Shown here: positions 24,393-32,441 of the stretch, one piece after another
Position numbering within the stretch: the first letter of the stretch is position 1
Layout: every line of letters starts with the position of its first letter
Assembly (NCBI GenBank): GCA_947178145.1
Contig: CAMWXE010000042.1
Span: 1 to 46,146, forward strand
Direction of reading: 5' to 3'
Source: an uncultured Lachnospiraceae bacterium
Lineage (GTDB): Bacteria; Bacillota; Clostridia; Lachnospirales; Lachnospiraceae
DNA length: 46,146 nucleotides
Program-made: the position numbers and the translations under genes
Notes under the pieces: generated by a model
Told to the model about the DNA's origin: nothing
Databases searched by the model: none
Seen by the model: the letters and a program-made list of their open reading frames with translations, nothing else

Positions 24393-24974
24393 TTATTCAA
24401 TAAGTCCCAATTTACTGTCACCGGAAGCGAGCTTCATCCACGCCTTTCCTATAATATAACTCTTCTTAACGGTACCGATATTGGCAGAGCGGCTGTCCTC
24501 ACTGTTGTTGCAGTTATCGCCAATCACAAAATACTCGTCATCTGCAAGTGTGACCTCACTCTCCAAAAGTCCCGGCTCGGCAATCGTGTCATTAAAATAT
24601 TCCTCGACGGCCTCATCATTCACGTACAGCACACCACTTTTTATGTACAGCGTATCTCCTGGAACCCCCACTACACGTTTTACGTAATAATGCGACTTCT
24701 CATTGCCATTCGGAAGAAAGACAATCACATCGCCTGCCTTGGGTGACGCCACCTTATAGATCAGTCTGTTCAAAAATATTTTCTGTCCATTGTACAAGCT
24801 TGGTTCCATCGAAGGGCCAATCACACTCGTCCTCATTCCGACGCAGAAAACCGTTACCACCGCAAGCAGTATCGAAGCAAATATCCAGAAAAGCCAGCTG
24901 AAAATCTCCCGCACCAAAACGATATTCAGTTTTTTCTTCTTCTGATAAAAAGTTAATCCCTTTCTTCTAGCCAT
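24393..24974 (-). CDS. lepB: Signal peptidase I, second copy
   Basis: A 193-residue type I signal peptidase. A basic N terminus (RRKGLTFYQKKKK) is followed by one membrane segment (about 24-45), the catalytic serine in VIGPSMEPSL (S55), the lysine in YYVKRVVGVPGD (K99) and the GDNCNNSEDSR box, in which Cys replaces the usual Arg. It differs clearly from the other copy in sequence, so the two may have different substrate preferences. It is 26 bp upstream of rbgA and about 160 bp after rplS, beyond a terminator. Confidence 0.93.
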   Translation of the reverse strand: MARRKGLTFYQKKKKLNIVLVREIFSWLFWIFASILLAVVTVFCVGMRTSVIGPSMEPSLYNGQKIFLNRLIYKVASPKAGDVIVFLPNGNEKSHYYVKRVVGVPGDTLYIKSGVLYVNDEAVEEYFNDTIAEPGLLESEVTLADDEYFVIGDNCNNSEDSRSANIGTVKKSYIIGKAWMKLASGDSKLGLIE

Positions 24975-25095
24975 TCCTTCTATTCTTTCCCTCTATTCAT
25001 TCCCTGTACCCTTCTCAGAAATCAGTCACCATTTCACACACAGATAATTATACTCAATTTGCAGCACGATTTCAAGTATTGCGTTAAAATCATCT

Positions 25096-25122
25096 AAAAA
25101 CGGAGCCTGTCACCAAGCTCCG
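25096..25122 (-). terminator. Rho-independent terminator after rplS
   Basis: On the minus strand, CGGAGC, a 10-nt loop, GCTCCG and then TTTTT. It starts about 16 bp beyond the rplS stop codon and separates rplS from the lepB-rbgA genes downstream. Confidence 0.85.
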
Positions 25123-25137
25123 CCTCACACAAACCAA

Positions 25138-25485
25138 TTATTTAACCAGTTCCTTAACCTTAGCCTTCTTACCAACACGGTCTCTTAAGTAGTTCAGCTT
25201 CGCGCGTCTGACTTTACCTGATCTAACCAGTTCTACTTTTTCCACATTAGGAGAATGCATAGGCCATGTCTTCTCTACGCCGACACCATTCGAAATCTTT
25301 CTGACTGTAAAGGTCTCTCTGCTGCTGCCACCCTGAATCTTTAATACAGTGCCCTCGAAGATCTGGATTCTCTCGCGGTTACCCTCTTTGATCTTACCAT
25401 GCACTCTCACAGTATCGCCAACTTTAAAGCCGCCAACATTTTCCTTTAACTGTTCTTTTTCGATTTCTCTAATAATTTCGTTCAT
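25138..25485 (-). CDS. rplS: 50S ribosomal protein L19
   Basis: A 115-residue ribosomal protein at the 30S-50S interface. Family signatures include [31 protein letters not shown] and [11 protein letters not shown] near the C terminus. Length is standard. AAGGAGG precedes the ATG. It has its own consensus-like promoter at 25585-25613, a structured leader and a strong terminator, so it is expressed at least partly apart from trmD upstream. Confidence 0.97.
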   Translation of the reverse strand: MNEIIREIEKEQLKENVGGFKVGDTVRVHGKIKEGNRERIQIFEGTVLKIQGGSSRETFTVRKISNGVGVEKTWPMHSPNVEKVELVRSGKVRRAKLNYLRDRVGKKAKVKELVK

Positions 25486-25540
25486 TTGATTTGCCTCCTT
25501 GTTATTTCGACGTTCTTAATACTTCGACATCACATTTATA

Positions 25541-25582
25541 CATGACTCGTACCAGAGGACCATCTCTTTATTCGCAACATTA
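25541..25582 (-). ncRNA. Candidate L19 leader (ribosomal protein autoregulatory RNA)
   Basis: The leader of rplS contains, on the minus strand, a short hairpin (AGAG...CTCT) followed by CTGGTACGAGTCATG, which resembles the conserved part of the Firmicutes L19 leader as I remember it. It lies between the rplS promoter and start codon. Binding by L19 to repress its own synthesis is the family-level expectation. Needs a covariance-model check. Confidence 0.45.
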
Positions 25583-25584
25583 AT

Positions 25585-25613
25585 AATTTATCACAAAAAG
25601 CTTGTGAATGCAA
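25585..25613 (-). promoter_or_regulatory. Promoter of rplS
   Basis: On the minus strand, TTGCAT (25608-25613), a 17-bp spacer and TAAATT (25585-25590). The spacer itself is an inverted repeat, TCACAA-GCTTT-TTGTGA, which may be a protein-binding site. Confidence 0.7.
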
Positions 25614-25637
25614 GCATTTTTTATATTTCTTCTCCTC

Positions 25638-26387
25638 TTATTTTCGCCTGTTTTTGAGCGGCTGAGGCGGGTGCGCCGTAATGTATGCCTCGTACAGATC
25701 GGGGCGTCTTTGTCTTGTCCTTTCCAGCGACTGCTCCAGCCGCCATTTCGCGATATTGGCATGGTGTCCGCTCAAAAGCACCTCTGGAACTTTTCTTTCA
25801 TGCCAAACCTCCGGGCGCGAATACTGTGGATATTCCAACAGACCATCCGCATGAGACTCTGTCTGCGCGGATTCCCCGTTGTTCAGCACGCCTGGCACAA
25901 GCCGCGATATCGCATCGATCATAACCATCGCTGCAAGTTCACCGCCAGTAAGCACATAATCGCCTATTGATATTGAATCTGTCACAATCTCCTCCAGAAC
26001 TCTCTCATCAATCCCTTCGTAATGTCCACAGAGAAAAATCAAGTCCTCTTCTCCGGACAATTCGGCCGCCTTATTCTGGTTAAAAACTTCCCCCTGCGGG
26101 GTTACATAGATCACTCTTGTCTTCCTGCTGTCTTCGTTCTTTTTTCGTCTTGTGATCTTCTCATCCAAAGCTTTCCAGCAGTCATATACAGGCTGTGCCT
26201 GCATCAGCATGCCCGCCCCGCCGCCGTACGTATAATCATCCACTTTCTTATGCCTGTCAAGCGTATAATCACGTATATTCACTGCCTCAATCGAGATATA
26301 GCCTTTTTCCTCTGCTCTTCCTATAATGCTGGTGTGCAGTCCGTCAAGCACCATCTCTGGAAACAGCGTCATAATATGAAAATGCAT
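25638..26387 (-). CDS. trmD: tRNA (guanine37-N1)-methyltransferase
   Basis: A 249-residue SPOUT methyltransferase that makes m1G37 in tRNAs reading CNN codons, preventing frameshifts. Seen motifs: [12 protein letters not shown] at the start, [26 protein letters not shown] and [17 protein letters not shown], which forms the S-adenosylmethionine knot, then [10 protein letters not shown]. It follows rimM by 12 bp in the standard order. Confidence 0.97.
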   Translation of the reverse strand: MHFHIMTLFPEMVLDGLHTSIIGRAEEKGYISIEAVNIRDYTLDRHKKVDDYTYGGGAGMLMQAQPVYDCWKALDEKITRRKKNEDSRKTRVIYVTPQGEVFNQNKAAELSGEEDLIFLCGHYEGIDERVLEEIVTDSISIGDYVLTGGELAAMVMIDAISRLVPGVLNNGESAQTESHADGLLEYPQYSRPEVWHERKVPEVLLSGHHANIAKWRLEQSLERTRQRRPDLYEAYITAHPPQPLKNRRK

Positions 26388-26399
26388 AAATCGCCTCTC

Positions 26400-26909
26400 C
26401 TAATCCAACAGACCATCCATTATATGGACTGTCATCTTCCTGCTCTCCATATCTATGCTGAGAACGCACTGCTTGATTGCCGGAAAAAGTACTTCCCTGC
26501 CATCCTCGAACTTTACTTCATACACGTCGTTTGCTCCGGTCTCAATCACATTGGTCAGCACACCGAGATACTGGTCATTCTCATCATACACAGCCATATC
26601 GATTAAGTCCGCTATAAAATATTCATCCCGTCCAAGCTTTACTGCGTTTTCCCGCGTCACCAAAAGGGGCTTTCCCTTGTATTTTTCGATGTCGTTGATA
26701 TTGTCAAAACCTTTGAATTTCAGAATCACATACTGCTTAAAAAACTTCACGCTCTCTATTTCAAGAGTCATCTTTTCTTTTCCTGTATCTAAGATTACTT
26801 CCTTTAACTTCTTAAAACGCCTCACATCGTTTGTCGTCGGAAACACTTTGACTTCCCCGTGTATGCCATGCGGCTGTGTTATTGCTCCTACCTGTAGTAA
26901 ATCTTCCAT
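26400..26909 (-). CDS. rimM: 16S rRNA processing protein RimM
   Basis: A 169-residue assembly factor for the 30S head. Motifs are [19 protein letters not shown], the RimM beta-barrel, and a PRC-barrel C-terminal half with [22 protein letters not shown] and ILFPAIK-like [11 protein letters not shown] chose the ATG at 26909, directly after GGAGG, over an upstream in-frame codon at 26984. It is between khpA and trmD. Confidence 0.95.
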   Translation of the reverse strand: MEDLLQVGAITQPHGIHGEVKVFPTTNDVRRFKKLKEVILDTGKEKMTLEIESVKFFKQYVILKFKGFDNINDIEKYKGKPLLVTRENAVKLGRDEYFIADLIDMAVYDENDQYLGVLTNVIETGANDVYEVKFEDGREVLFPAIKQCVLSIDMESRKMTVHIMDGLLD

Positions 26910-26993
26910 GAAACCTCCATTTTCATCTTTCAAAAATGTTTCTTGCATGAAACATATAAAAGGGTGTTCCAGTGAACACCCCATTTATATTCC

Positions 26994-27221
26994 TTACACG
27001 ATCTCAACATCCACCTTAAGATTATCTTTGGAAGATGCCGCTTTGACAACAGAACGGATTGCCTTTGCAATTCTGCCCTGCTTGCCAATTACCTTCCCCA
27101 TATCGGCTGGTGCTACATGAAGCTCTACAGTGATATTCTTACCCTCCGCCTTCTCTGTAACAACCACCTCATCAGGGCTGTCTACTAAAGCTTTCGCTAT
27201 AACTTCGACTAACTCCTTCAT
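26994..27221 (-). CDS. khpA: KH-domain RNA-binding protein KhpA
   Basis: A 75-residue single KH-domain protein. The nucleic-acid binding loop reads GKVIGKQGR, followed by AIRSVVKAA. KhpA pairs with KhpB/Jag in Gram-positive bacteria and affects sRNA-mRNA interactions and cell elongation. Its place between rpsP and rimM is conserved across Firmicutes. Confidence 0.95.
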   Translation of the reverse strand: MKELVEVIAKALVDSPDEVVVTEKAEGKNITVELHVAPADMGKVIGKQGRIAKAIRSVVKAASSKDNLKVDVEIV

Positions 27222-27251
27222 TGTTCACACCTCCAAGAGTGTCAGAGCCGA

Positions 27252-27497
27252 TTATTTCTCAATACCTGCTGCCTTAAAAATCTTTGCAACTACCTCTGTA
27301 GGCTGTGCGCCGTTTGACAACCACTTCTTAGCAAGCTCTTCATTTACTTTGAACTCGCTGGGATCTGTGTTTGGGTTGTATGTTCCAATCTCCTCGATGC
27401 ACTTTCCATCCCTGGGTGATCTCGAATCTGCTACGATGATTCTATAGATAGGAGCTTTCTTCTGACCCATTCTTCTTAATCTGATTTTTACTGCCAT
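27252..27497 (-). CDS. rpsP: 30S ribosomal protein S16
   Basis: An 81-residue ribosomal protein with the typical start [19 protein letters not shown], then [17 protein letters not shown] and the [10 protein letters not shown] segment. Length is normal. It follows ffh in the conserved SRP-ribosome operon. Confidence 0.97.
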   Translation of the reverse strand: MAVKIRLRRMGQKKAPIYRIIVADSRSPRDGKCIEEIGTYNPNTDPSEFKVNEELAKKWLSNGAQPTEVVAKIFKAAGIEK

Positions 27498-27549
27498 TTT
27501 CTTTCACCTCATAAATCTTTCTGTTAATATTGTAGAATAATAAATTTTA

Positions 27550-28905
27550 TTAAAAAGGAAGTTTGAATCTTCCCTTTTTACCGCCAAATCCTCCCATCAT
27601 ACCCGGGAGCTGCTTCATCATTTTCTGTGACTGCTCAAACTGCTTGATGAAACGGTTTACTACTGCGATATCCACGCCTGCACCTCTTGCAATCCTGTGC
27701 TTTCGGCTTGGATTTAACAATTTGGGATCCTTGCGCTCGGCGGGCGTCATGGATAACACAATCGCCTCCATACGCGCAAGCTGTTTGTCATCAACTGCCG
27801 ACTCGATATCGCTTGCTTTGATCCCCATGCCGGGCATCATGCCAAGAATGCTTGACAGGCCACCAAGCTTTTTCATCTGGTTCATGCTTTCCAGGTAATC
27901 CTCAAAATCAAATTTTCCCTTTTTCAGACGCGAAGCCATCTCTTTTTCCTTGTTGGCATCCATCTCAAGGTTTGCCTCTGCAACCTTGTCAATCAGGGTA
28001 AGGACATCCCCCATACCCAGGATGCGGTTCGCCATCCTGTCAGGATAAAACTGCTCTATATCTGTAAGTTTTTCGCCTGTACTCACAAATAAGATTGGCT
28101 TTCCAGTGACAGCCTTTACGGAAAGCGCTGCACCACCTCGCGTGTCACCGTCCATCTTTGAGAGGATGACCCCGCTCACGCCGACCTTCTCGTCAAACTC
28201 TTTTGCTACATTCACGGCATCCTGTCCTGTCATGGCATCCACGACCAAAAGGGTCTGATGCACCTCGACATTCGCCTTAATCTCCTGCAGCTCTTCCATC
28301 ATTTCCTCGTCTATATGCAGACGTCCGGCAGTGTCTATAATTACAACATTGTTGTTATTCTTTGCTGCATGCTCCATAGATGCCTTTACAATATCGACAG
28401 GCTTGTGATTCGTGCCCATTGAAAAAAAGTCAACCTGCTGCTTCGTGGCATTTACATTTAACTGCTCGATTGCCGCCGGCCTATAGATATCACACGCGAC
28501 AAGCAATGGCTTCTTACCCTTTAATTTTAATTTCCCGGCAATCTTTGCCGCTGCAGTCGTCTTACCTGCACCCTGCAGACCGCACATCATGATCACTGTG
28601 GTCGCTTTACCAGGCTGCAGCTGCAGCTCTGTCGTCTCGGACCCCATCAGAGCCACCATTTCCTCGTTTACAATCTTGATCACCATCTGCCCTGGATTCA
28701 GACCATTCATAACATCGGAACCCACTGCGCGTTCTTCAACTGACTTGACGAACTGCTTCACCACCTTGAAGTTCACATCCGCCTCCAGCAGAGCCATCTT
28801 AACTTCTTTAAGTGCAGCTTTCACATCTGCCTCAGTCAGGCGTCCCTTGCTTCTCAAATTTTTAAATACATTCTGCAGTTTGTCTGTTAAGCTCTCAAAT
28901 GCCAT
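27550..28905 (-). CDS. ffh: Signal recognition particle protein Ffh
   Basis: A 451-residue SRP54 GTPase that binds signal sequences on ribosomes together with 4.5S/scRNA. An N domain is followed by the G domain (GLQGAGKTTAAAKIAG, DTAGRLHIDEEMM, GVILSKMDGDTRGGAALS) and a Met-rich M domain (about 300-451: LGMMPGMGIK, QKMMKQLPGMMGGFGG). The ATG is preceded by GAGGAGC and its upstream neighbour ylxM ends 4 bp before it. Confidence 0.97.
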   Translation of the reverse strand: MAFESLTDKLQNVFKNLRSKGRLTEADVKAALKEVKMALLEADVNFKVVKQFVKSVEERAVGSDVMNGLNPGQMVIKIVNEEMVALMGSETTELQLQPGKATTVIMMCGLQGAGKTTAAAKIAGKLKLKGKKPLLVACDIYRPAAIEQLNVNATKQQVDFFSMGTNHKPVDIVKASMEHAAKNNNNVVIIDTAGRLHIDEEMMEELQEIKANVEVHQTLLVVDAMTGQDAVNVAKEFDEKVGVSGVILSKMDGDTRGGAALSVKAVTGKPILFVSTGEKLTDIEQFYPDRMANRILGMGDVLTLIDKVAEANLEMDANKEKEMASRLKKGKFDFEDYLESMNQMKKLGGLSSILGMMPGMGIKASDIESAVDDKQLARMEAIVLSMTPAERKDPKLLNPSRKHRIARGAGVDIAVVNRFIKQFEQSQKMMKQLPGMMGGFGGKKGRFKLPF

Positions 28906-28909
28906 CTGC

Positions 28910-29266
28910 TCAAAGCTCCTCTATAATCTCATTTGACAATCGTTTAATCTGCTCATTGTCTGTCAGTCGGTTGATCTGTTGAATATTAAACTTAATTCTG
29001 GTAAACTTTTCCACCAGATGAAGCTTGTTCTCATAACCTGCCAAAATCTTGTCACATCGCTTGATTAAGTCATGCACACCCTGACGGCTGATTCCCTGCT
29101 CATCTGCTATCTCACTCAAAGATAAATCATTCAATACCGCATCTTCATATATCTTTTTCTGATGCTGTGTCAGAAGTTCCCCGTAGAAATCATAGAGCAT
29201 ACCCTTATATTCATGTTTCTCAAGTCCAGGCACAGCTTTGTCTGCTGTCAGATTACCAGCTTCCAC
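28910..29266 (-). CDS. ylxM: YlxM family helix-turn-helix protein
   Basis: A 118-residue sigma-4-like helix-turn-helix protein that stimulates the SRP GTPases in streptococci and sits next to ffh in most Firmicutes. The core reads [20 protein letters not shown], followed by [20 protein letters not shown], which is the HTH. It begins with GTG, seven bases after GGAGG, and is the first gene after the promoter at 29303-29331. A 17-residue N-terminal extension precedes the usual family start. Confidence 0.93.
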   Translation of the reverse strand: MEAGNLTADKAVPGLEKHEYKGMLYDFYGELLTQHQKKIYEDAVLNDLSLSEIADEQGISRQGVHDLIKRCDKILAGYENKLHLVEKFTRIKFNIQQINRLTDNEQIKRLSNEIIEEL

Positions 29267-29302
29267 GTCTCTTCCTCCGCTTACATGTCACACGACTTTT
29301 AT

Positions 29303-29331
29303 AGGATACTACAAAAGAAATCAAGTGTCAA
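29303..29331 (-). promoter_or_regulatory. Promoter of the ylxM-ffh operon
   Basis: On the minus strand, perfect TTGACA (29326-29331), a 17-bp spacer and TATCCT (29303-29308). The -35 box is part of an inverted repeat GTGTCAAG-TATTTTTT-CTTGACAC at 29325-29348. Confidence 0.85.
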
Positions 29332-29348
29332 GTATTTTTTCTTGACAC
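29325..29348. promoter_or_regulatory. Inverted repeat over the ylxM-ffh -35 box
   Basis: Perfect 8-bp arms (29325-29332 and 29341-29348) with an 8-nt T-rich centre. It could be an operator. It could also be a weak terminator tail for DNA upstream, because on the plus strand the arm is preceded rather than followed by a T-run. The regulator is unknown. Confidence 0.55.
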
Positions 29349-29409
29349 TATTGAAATATTTAGGTCAAGTAAACAAATCCTGTATGGGATATGTCTACTC
29401 GACCAATAT

Positions 29410-31101
29410 TTATTCTAAAGACCGAAAACCTTCTTTGAGTGTACTTCCGCGGAGTACCGTAGTATGAATCATAAAGTCATATGTTGACGCCGGGAAATAT
29501 TCATACCCTGTAATATCACCTTCAGTCGGGCTATACACTGTTATTCCATTCATATCATATTCTTCCATAGGTGATGTATCATACTCTTTCTGATAAACAT
29601 AATATGGCTGAAACAAATTTTGCTTAATAAATAACAGATCATCTGAAAAATAATGATCCCAATAAGGAGTTAATGTAAAAAACATAACAAACACAACGCA
29701 TCCGGAAAACAGTTTATAGAAGCTGCCCACTTCCTCTCTCGTCATCCAGATGCCGATCGATATGAGTGGCACTGCCAGCAAAAAAGCCAGTCCGTAGCGA
29801 ATGAATGGTGCCAAAATCATCCATGCAGCACTACAGCTAAGCAAACAAACATTTAGCAATACTGTATTCCAGGATATCTTCGCTTTGAGAATTATTTTGT
29901 GCAAAAGTGTAGCTCCATCAAGAACAACAGCTAACACATTTGTGATGATTAGCATTTGAGCGTAGCGCTCCTGTTCATTCCACCAGATTGGAAACCATTC
30001 ACCAAAAGGCATATCAACTAATTGCGGATTATAGAGACATCTGGCCCATGTTTTTATAGTAGCGGAATCAATGTTTACATACTTCACAGGCATTTTCCAG
30101 TCAAAGTGAAACAAATCAATTGCCGCAAAAGGATAGAGAAGCCAGCCAGATATTATAATATTCCTTACAATAAACGGAAGCACTGTAACCAAGCCAAGTA
30201 CAACATATGTAACAATCGACTTGATACGTCTGGCTTTAATAAGGCATACAAGTGGAAGGATTGCAAGCAGAACCACTAACCCCGCTGATAATTTTAAGGT
30301 TGCCACATATCCTGAAAAAACACTTAAAAGCGCAAAAGAATCTATATCATCAGGGCTTTCTTCAATGGTTTCACTCCATCGCGCGACAAGATACAACACC
30401 ATATACATTGTTGCGTAATCAGATGCCGGTGAAACACATCCCACAAGATTGACAAGTGCATAAAAGAGAATCGCTATACAACAGAAGTCTGTCATATGAT
30501 GTCTGCGTATAAAGAAACTTTGTAAGCGACAGAGAGACCATAACATAAGAATAATAGCGATAAATCCTGTTGTGCAATGCAGCGAACGACCACACAAAAA
30601 TTTCAGACTAAACAGCGCAGCAAAGGCAAAATACGAACTATTGTACGCAAAATGCCACTGAAGATTTCCCAATCCTTTCACAACACCATACTCTTCATAC
30701 CATCTGATCGCCTGCGCATGATAAAGGCTTGTATCTGTATGAATTGTTCCTCGCGAAGTACAAAATGCAACAAAGAATATAAGACCAATATAGAAAAGCC
30801 CCTGCCAGGATAACATCACTTTCTTAATCACCTTACAATAATTACATATAAAAGTTCTGTATATAACCGCTGTAATAATACACGGAACTAACAAAAGCAA
30901 ATTCGCTAAAAAGCCAACTTTTCCAATCAGACTAAATATCTGCGCATATACAGTAGACACTGCAGTACCACACAAAATTAAATTAAAAAAAGAAAAAGAC
31001 AGCTGTTTTTTCATAAAATGTGAAAGTCCCTTAATAAAACCGAGTCCTATCAACCATGTGACTACAAAAATATACATCCAGTTTAGTAATACTATTATCA
31101 T
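29410..31101 (-). CDS. LIC_10190-type polytopic membrane protein (possible GT-C glycosyltransferase)
   Basis: A 563-residue membrane protein with about a dozen hydrophobic segments. The soluble-loop signature THTDTSLYHAQAIRWYEEYG-like sequence (IHTDTSLYHAQ, then GVVKGLGNLQWHFAYNSSYF) matches LIC_10190-type proteins, thought to be GT-C transferases using lipid-linked sugars in surface polysaccharide assembly. I take the ATG at 31101, eight bases after GAGAGG, over the GTG at 31110. It is AT-rich compared with its neighbours and is driven by a promoter within a large palindrome, next to a divergent XRE regulator. Confidence 0.75.
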   Translation of the reverse strand: MIIVLLNWMYIFVVTWLIGLGFIKGLSHFMKKQLSFSFFNLILCGTAVSTVYAQIFSLIGKVGFLANLLLLVPCIITAVIYRTFICNYCKVIKKVMLSWQGLFYIGLIFFVAFCTSRGTIHTDTSLYHAQAIRWYEEYGVVKGLGNLQWHFAYNSSYFAFAALFSLKFLCGRSLHCTTGFIAIILMLWSLCRLQSFFIRRHHMTDFCCIAILFYALVNLVGCVSPASDYATMYMVLYLVARWSETIEESPDDIDSFALLSVFSGYVATLKLSAGLVVLLAILPLVCLIKARRIKSIVTYVVLGLVTVLPFIVRNIIISGWLLYPFAAIDLFHFDWKMPVKYVNIDSATIKTWARCLYNPQLVDMPFGEWFPIWWNEQERYAQMLIITNVLAVVLDGATLLHKIILKAKISWNTVLLNVCLLSCSAAWMILAPFIRYGLAFLLAVPLISIGIWMTREEVGSFYKLFSGCVVFVMFFTLTPYWDHYFSDDLLFIKQNLFQPYYVYQKEYDTSPMEEYDMNGITVYSPTEGDITGYEYFPASTYDFMIHTTVLRGSTLKEGFRSLE

Positions 31102-31200
31102 AAGAAACACCTCTCATTACAGCACTACATAATTGGCAGCAAATTAATTGCCAATCATGTGTTCATTCTATGCTACATTTCTTTTGCCTTTTCATTATCT

Positions 31201-31229
31201 ACTTTAGCCCAAAATGTTCTAAAAGTCAA
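31201..31229 (-). promoter_or_regulatory. Candidate promoter of the LIC_10190-type gene
   Basis: On the minus strand, TTGACT (31224-31229), a 17-bp spacer and TAAAGT (31201-31206). The start codon lies about 100 bp downstream. The -35 box straddles the centre of the palindrome at 31207-31244 and one full arm forms the spacer. Confidence 0.6.
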
Positions 31230-31244
31230 TAGAACATTTTGGGC
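31207..31244. promoter_or_regulatory. Perfect 15-8-15 palindrome, likely operator
   Basis: GCCCAAAATGTTCTA (31207-31221) and its exact reverse complement (31230-31244), with an 8-nt centre. It lies in the divergent gap between a membrane protein gene and an XRE regulator, 50 bp before the latter. No T-run follows on either strand, so an operator for the neighbouring regulator is more likely than a terminator. Confidence 0.7.
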
Positions 31245-31293
31245 AACATTAATATGAAAGAAACTATTTGTAACCAGAAAGGAGGGGAGCAAC

Positions 31294-31506
31294 ATATACT
31301 ACAGAATCAAAAATCTACGCGAAGATGCTGATTTGACGCAGACAGAAATCAGCCAGCATCTAAACATATCTCAGCGTGCTTATTCCCATTATGAAAATGG
31401 CACCCGAGATATTCCAACAAATATTCTGATTGCGCTTGCTGATTTTCATAAGGTAAGCATTGACTATCTCTTAGAACGGACAAACTCCAAGAAATTAAAT
31501 AAGTGA
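31294..31506 (+). CDS. Small XRE-family HTH regulator with an apparent ATA start codon
   Basis: An open frame of 70 codons reads IYYRIKNLREDADLTQTEIS, continuing with the recognition helix (ISQRAYSHYENGTRDIP) and ending SIDYLLERTNSKKLNK. This is a complete Cro/CI-type helix-turn-helix repressor of the usual short clostridial type, which normally begins MYYRI or MYR. The codon in the start position is ATA (31294-31296), eight bases after a strong AAAGGAGG. No in-frame ATG, GTG or TTG precedes it with good spacing. It either uses the rare AUA start or has lost its start by one substitution. A shared terminator lies just beyond it. Confidence 0.75.
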   Translation: MYYRIKNLREDADLTQTEISQHLNISQRAYSHYENGTRDIPTNILIALADFHKVSIDYLLERTNSKKLNK

Positions 31507-31514
31507 ATTAAAAA

Positions 31515-31547
31515 AATGGCAAGTAGTCTTTTAATCTACTCGCCATT
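31515..31547. terminator. Bidirectional terminator between the XRE gene and yitT-type gene
   Basis: AATGGCAAGTAG (31515-31526) pairs with CTACTCGCCATT (31536-31547) with one mismatch. It has a T-run on both strands: CTTTTC on the plus strand and seven T on the minus strand. It serves both convergent genes. Confidence 0.85.
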
Positions 31548-31558
31548 CTTTTCACATT

Positions 31559-32425
31559 CTATATTTTATCCCTCGTAATATCCTTATATCCCTCGCCAAA
31601 GATCTCACTTGCAGAAGACACAATCATAAATGCGGATGTGTCCTCATCCTTCACAATCTCCTCGAGTTTGGGATACATCTGCTTTCTCGTAACAATCATC
31701 AACAGTTCCTTAGGTGCATTGGTATAGGCTCCCCTTGCTGTGATAATGGTCGCTGTGATGTCAAGCTCGTCAAAGATTCGCTGCTTCATCTGATCCGGTT
31801 TTGTGCTTATAATAAAAGTAAGTTTCGCTTCATCCGAGCCATACAAAATCTTATCCATCACAATCGAATCAATCACCACTGCGATACCTGCATAGAATGC
31901 GACTGTCAAGTCCTGAAATACAATCCAGGATGCAAGGATTACCATACTGTCAAACACAAGGAACAAAATATTGGTCTTAAGGTGTTTGCGCTTTGTGCGG
32001 ACCACCTTTACGATAATATCAATGCCTCCGGTGGTCGCCCCGGCCATAAATACAAGTGCAAGTGCAACACCAATCAAAGCCCCGCCAATCACTGCAGCAA
32101 TCAGCAAGTCATCTGTCACTGCCCCTTTAGAAGCAAGCGCATTGATAAACACAGTGATCAACGCCAGTGTATACATTGTGGAGCAAATAAACCGCCATCC
32201 AAACTTCCACAATCCTAATATAACAATCGGAATATTGATTAACATATTAATTGTACCAGTTGGTATCGCGGTAAAACGGTTTAACAGAATGGAAATACCA
32301 GTCACACCTCCGGGCGCAATATCATTGGGATCCAGAAATAAACTGATCGCAACGGCATAGATTGCTGCCGCCACTGTCAGTATTACATAGCTCTTTACTC
32401 TTTTTACAACTTCTTTTATTACCAT
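31559..32425 (-). CDS. YitT family membrane protein
   Basis: A 288-residue protein with five or six membrane segments in the first 190 residues (motifs FLDPNDIAPGGVTGISILLN and GATTGGIDIIVKVV are family hallmarks) and a cytoplasmic C-terminal DUF2179 domain (FIISTKPDQMKQRIFDEL through GEGYKDI). The transport function of YitT proteins is not established. It is 17 bp downstream of the threonine deaminase gene, so probably cotranscribed, and ends at a terminator. Confidence 0.93.
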   Translation of the reverse strand: MVIKEVVKRVKSYVILTVAAAIYAVAISLFLDPNDIAPGGVTGISILLNRFTAIPTGTINMLINIPIVILGLWKFGWRFICSTMYTLALITVFINALASKGAVTDDLLIAAVIGGALIGVALALVFMAGATTGGIDIIVKVVRTKRKHLKTNILFLVFDSMVILASWIVFQDLTVAFYAGIAVVIDSIVMDKILYGSDEAKLTFIISTKPDQMKQRIFDELDITATIITARGAYTNAPKELLMIVTRKQMYPKLEEIVKDEDTSAFMIVSSASEIFGEGYKDITRDKI

Positions 32426-32441
32426 AACACCTCATAATAAG

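Noticed and set aside
31207..31244. Palindrome as an intrinsic terminator
   Set aside because: No T-run follows either arm, and it sits upstream of both divergent genes, over a promoter.
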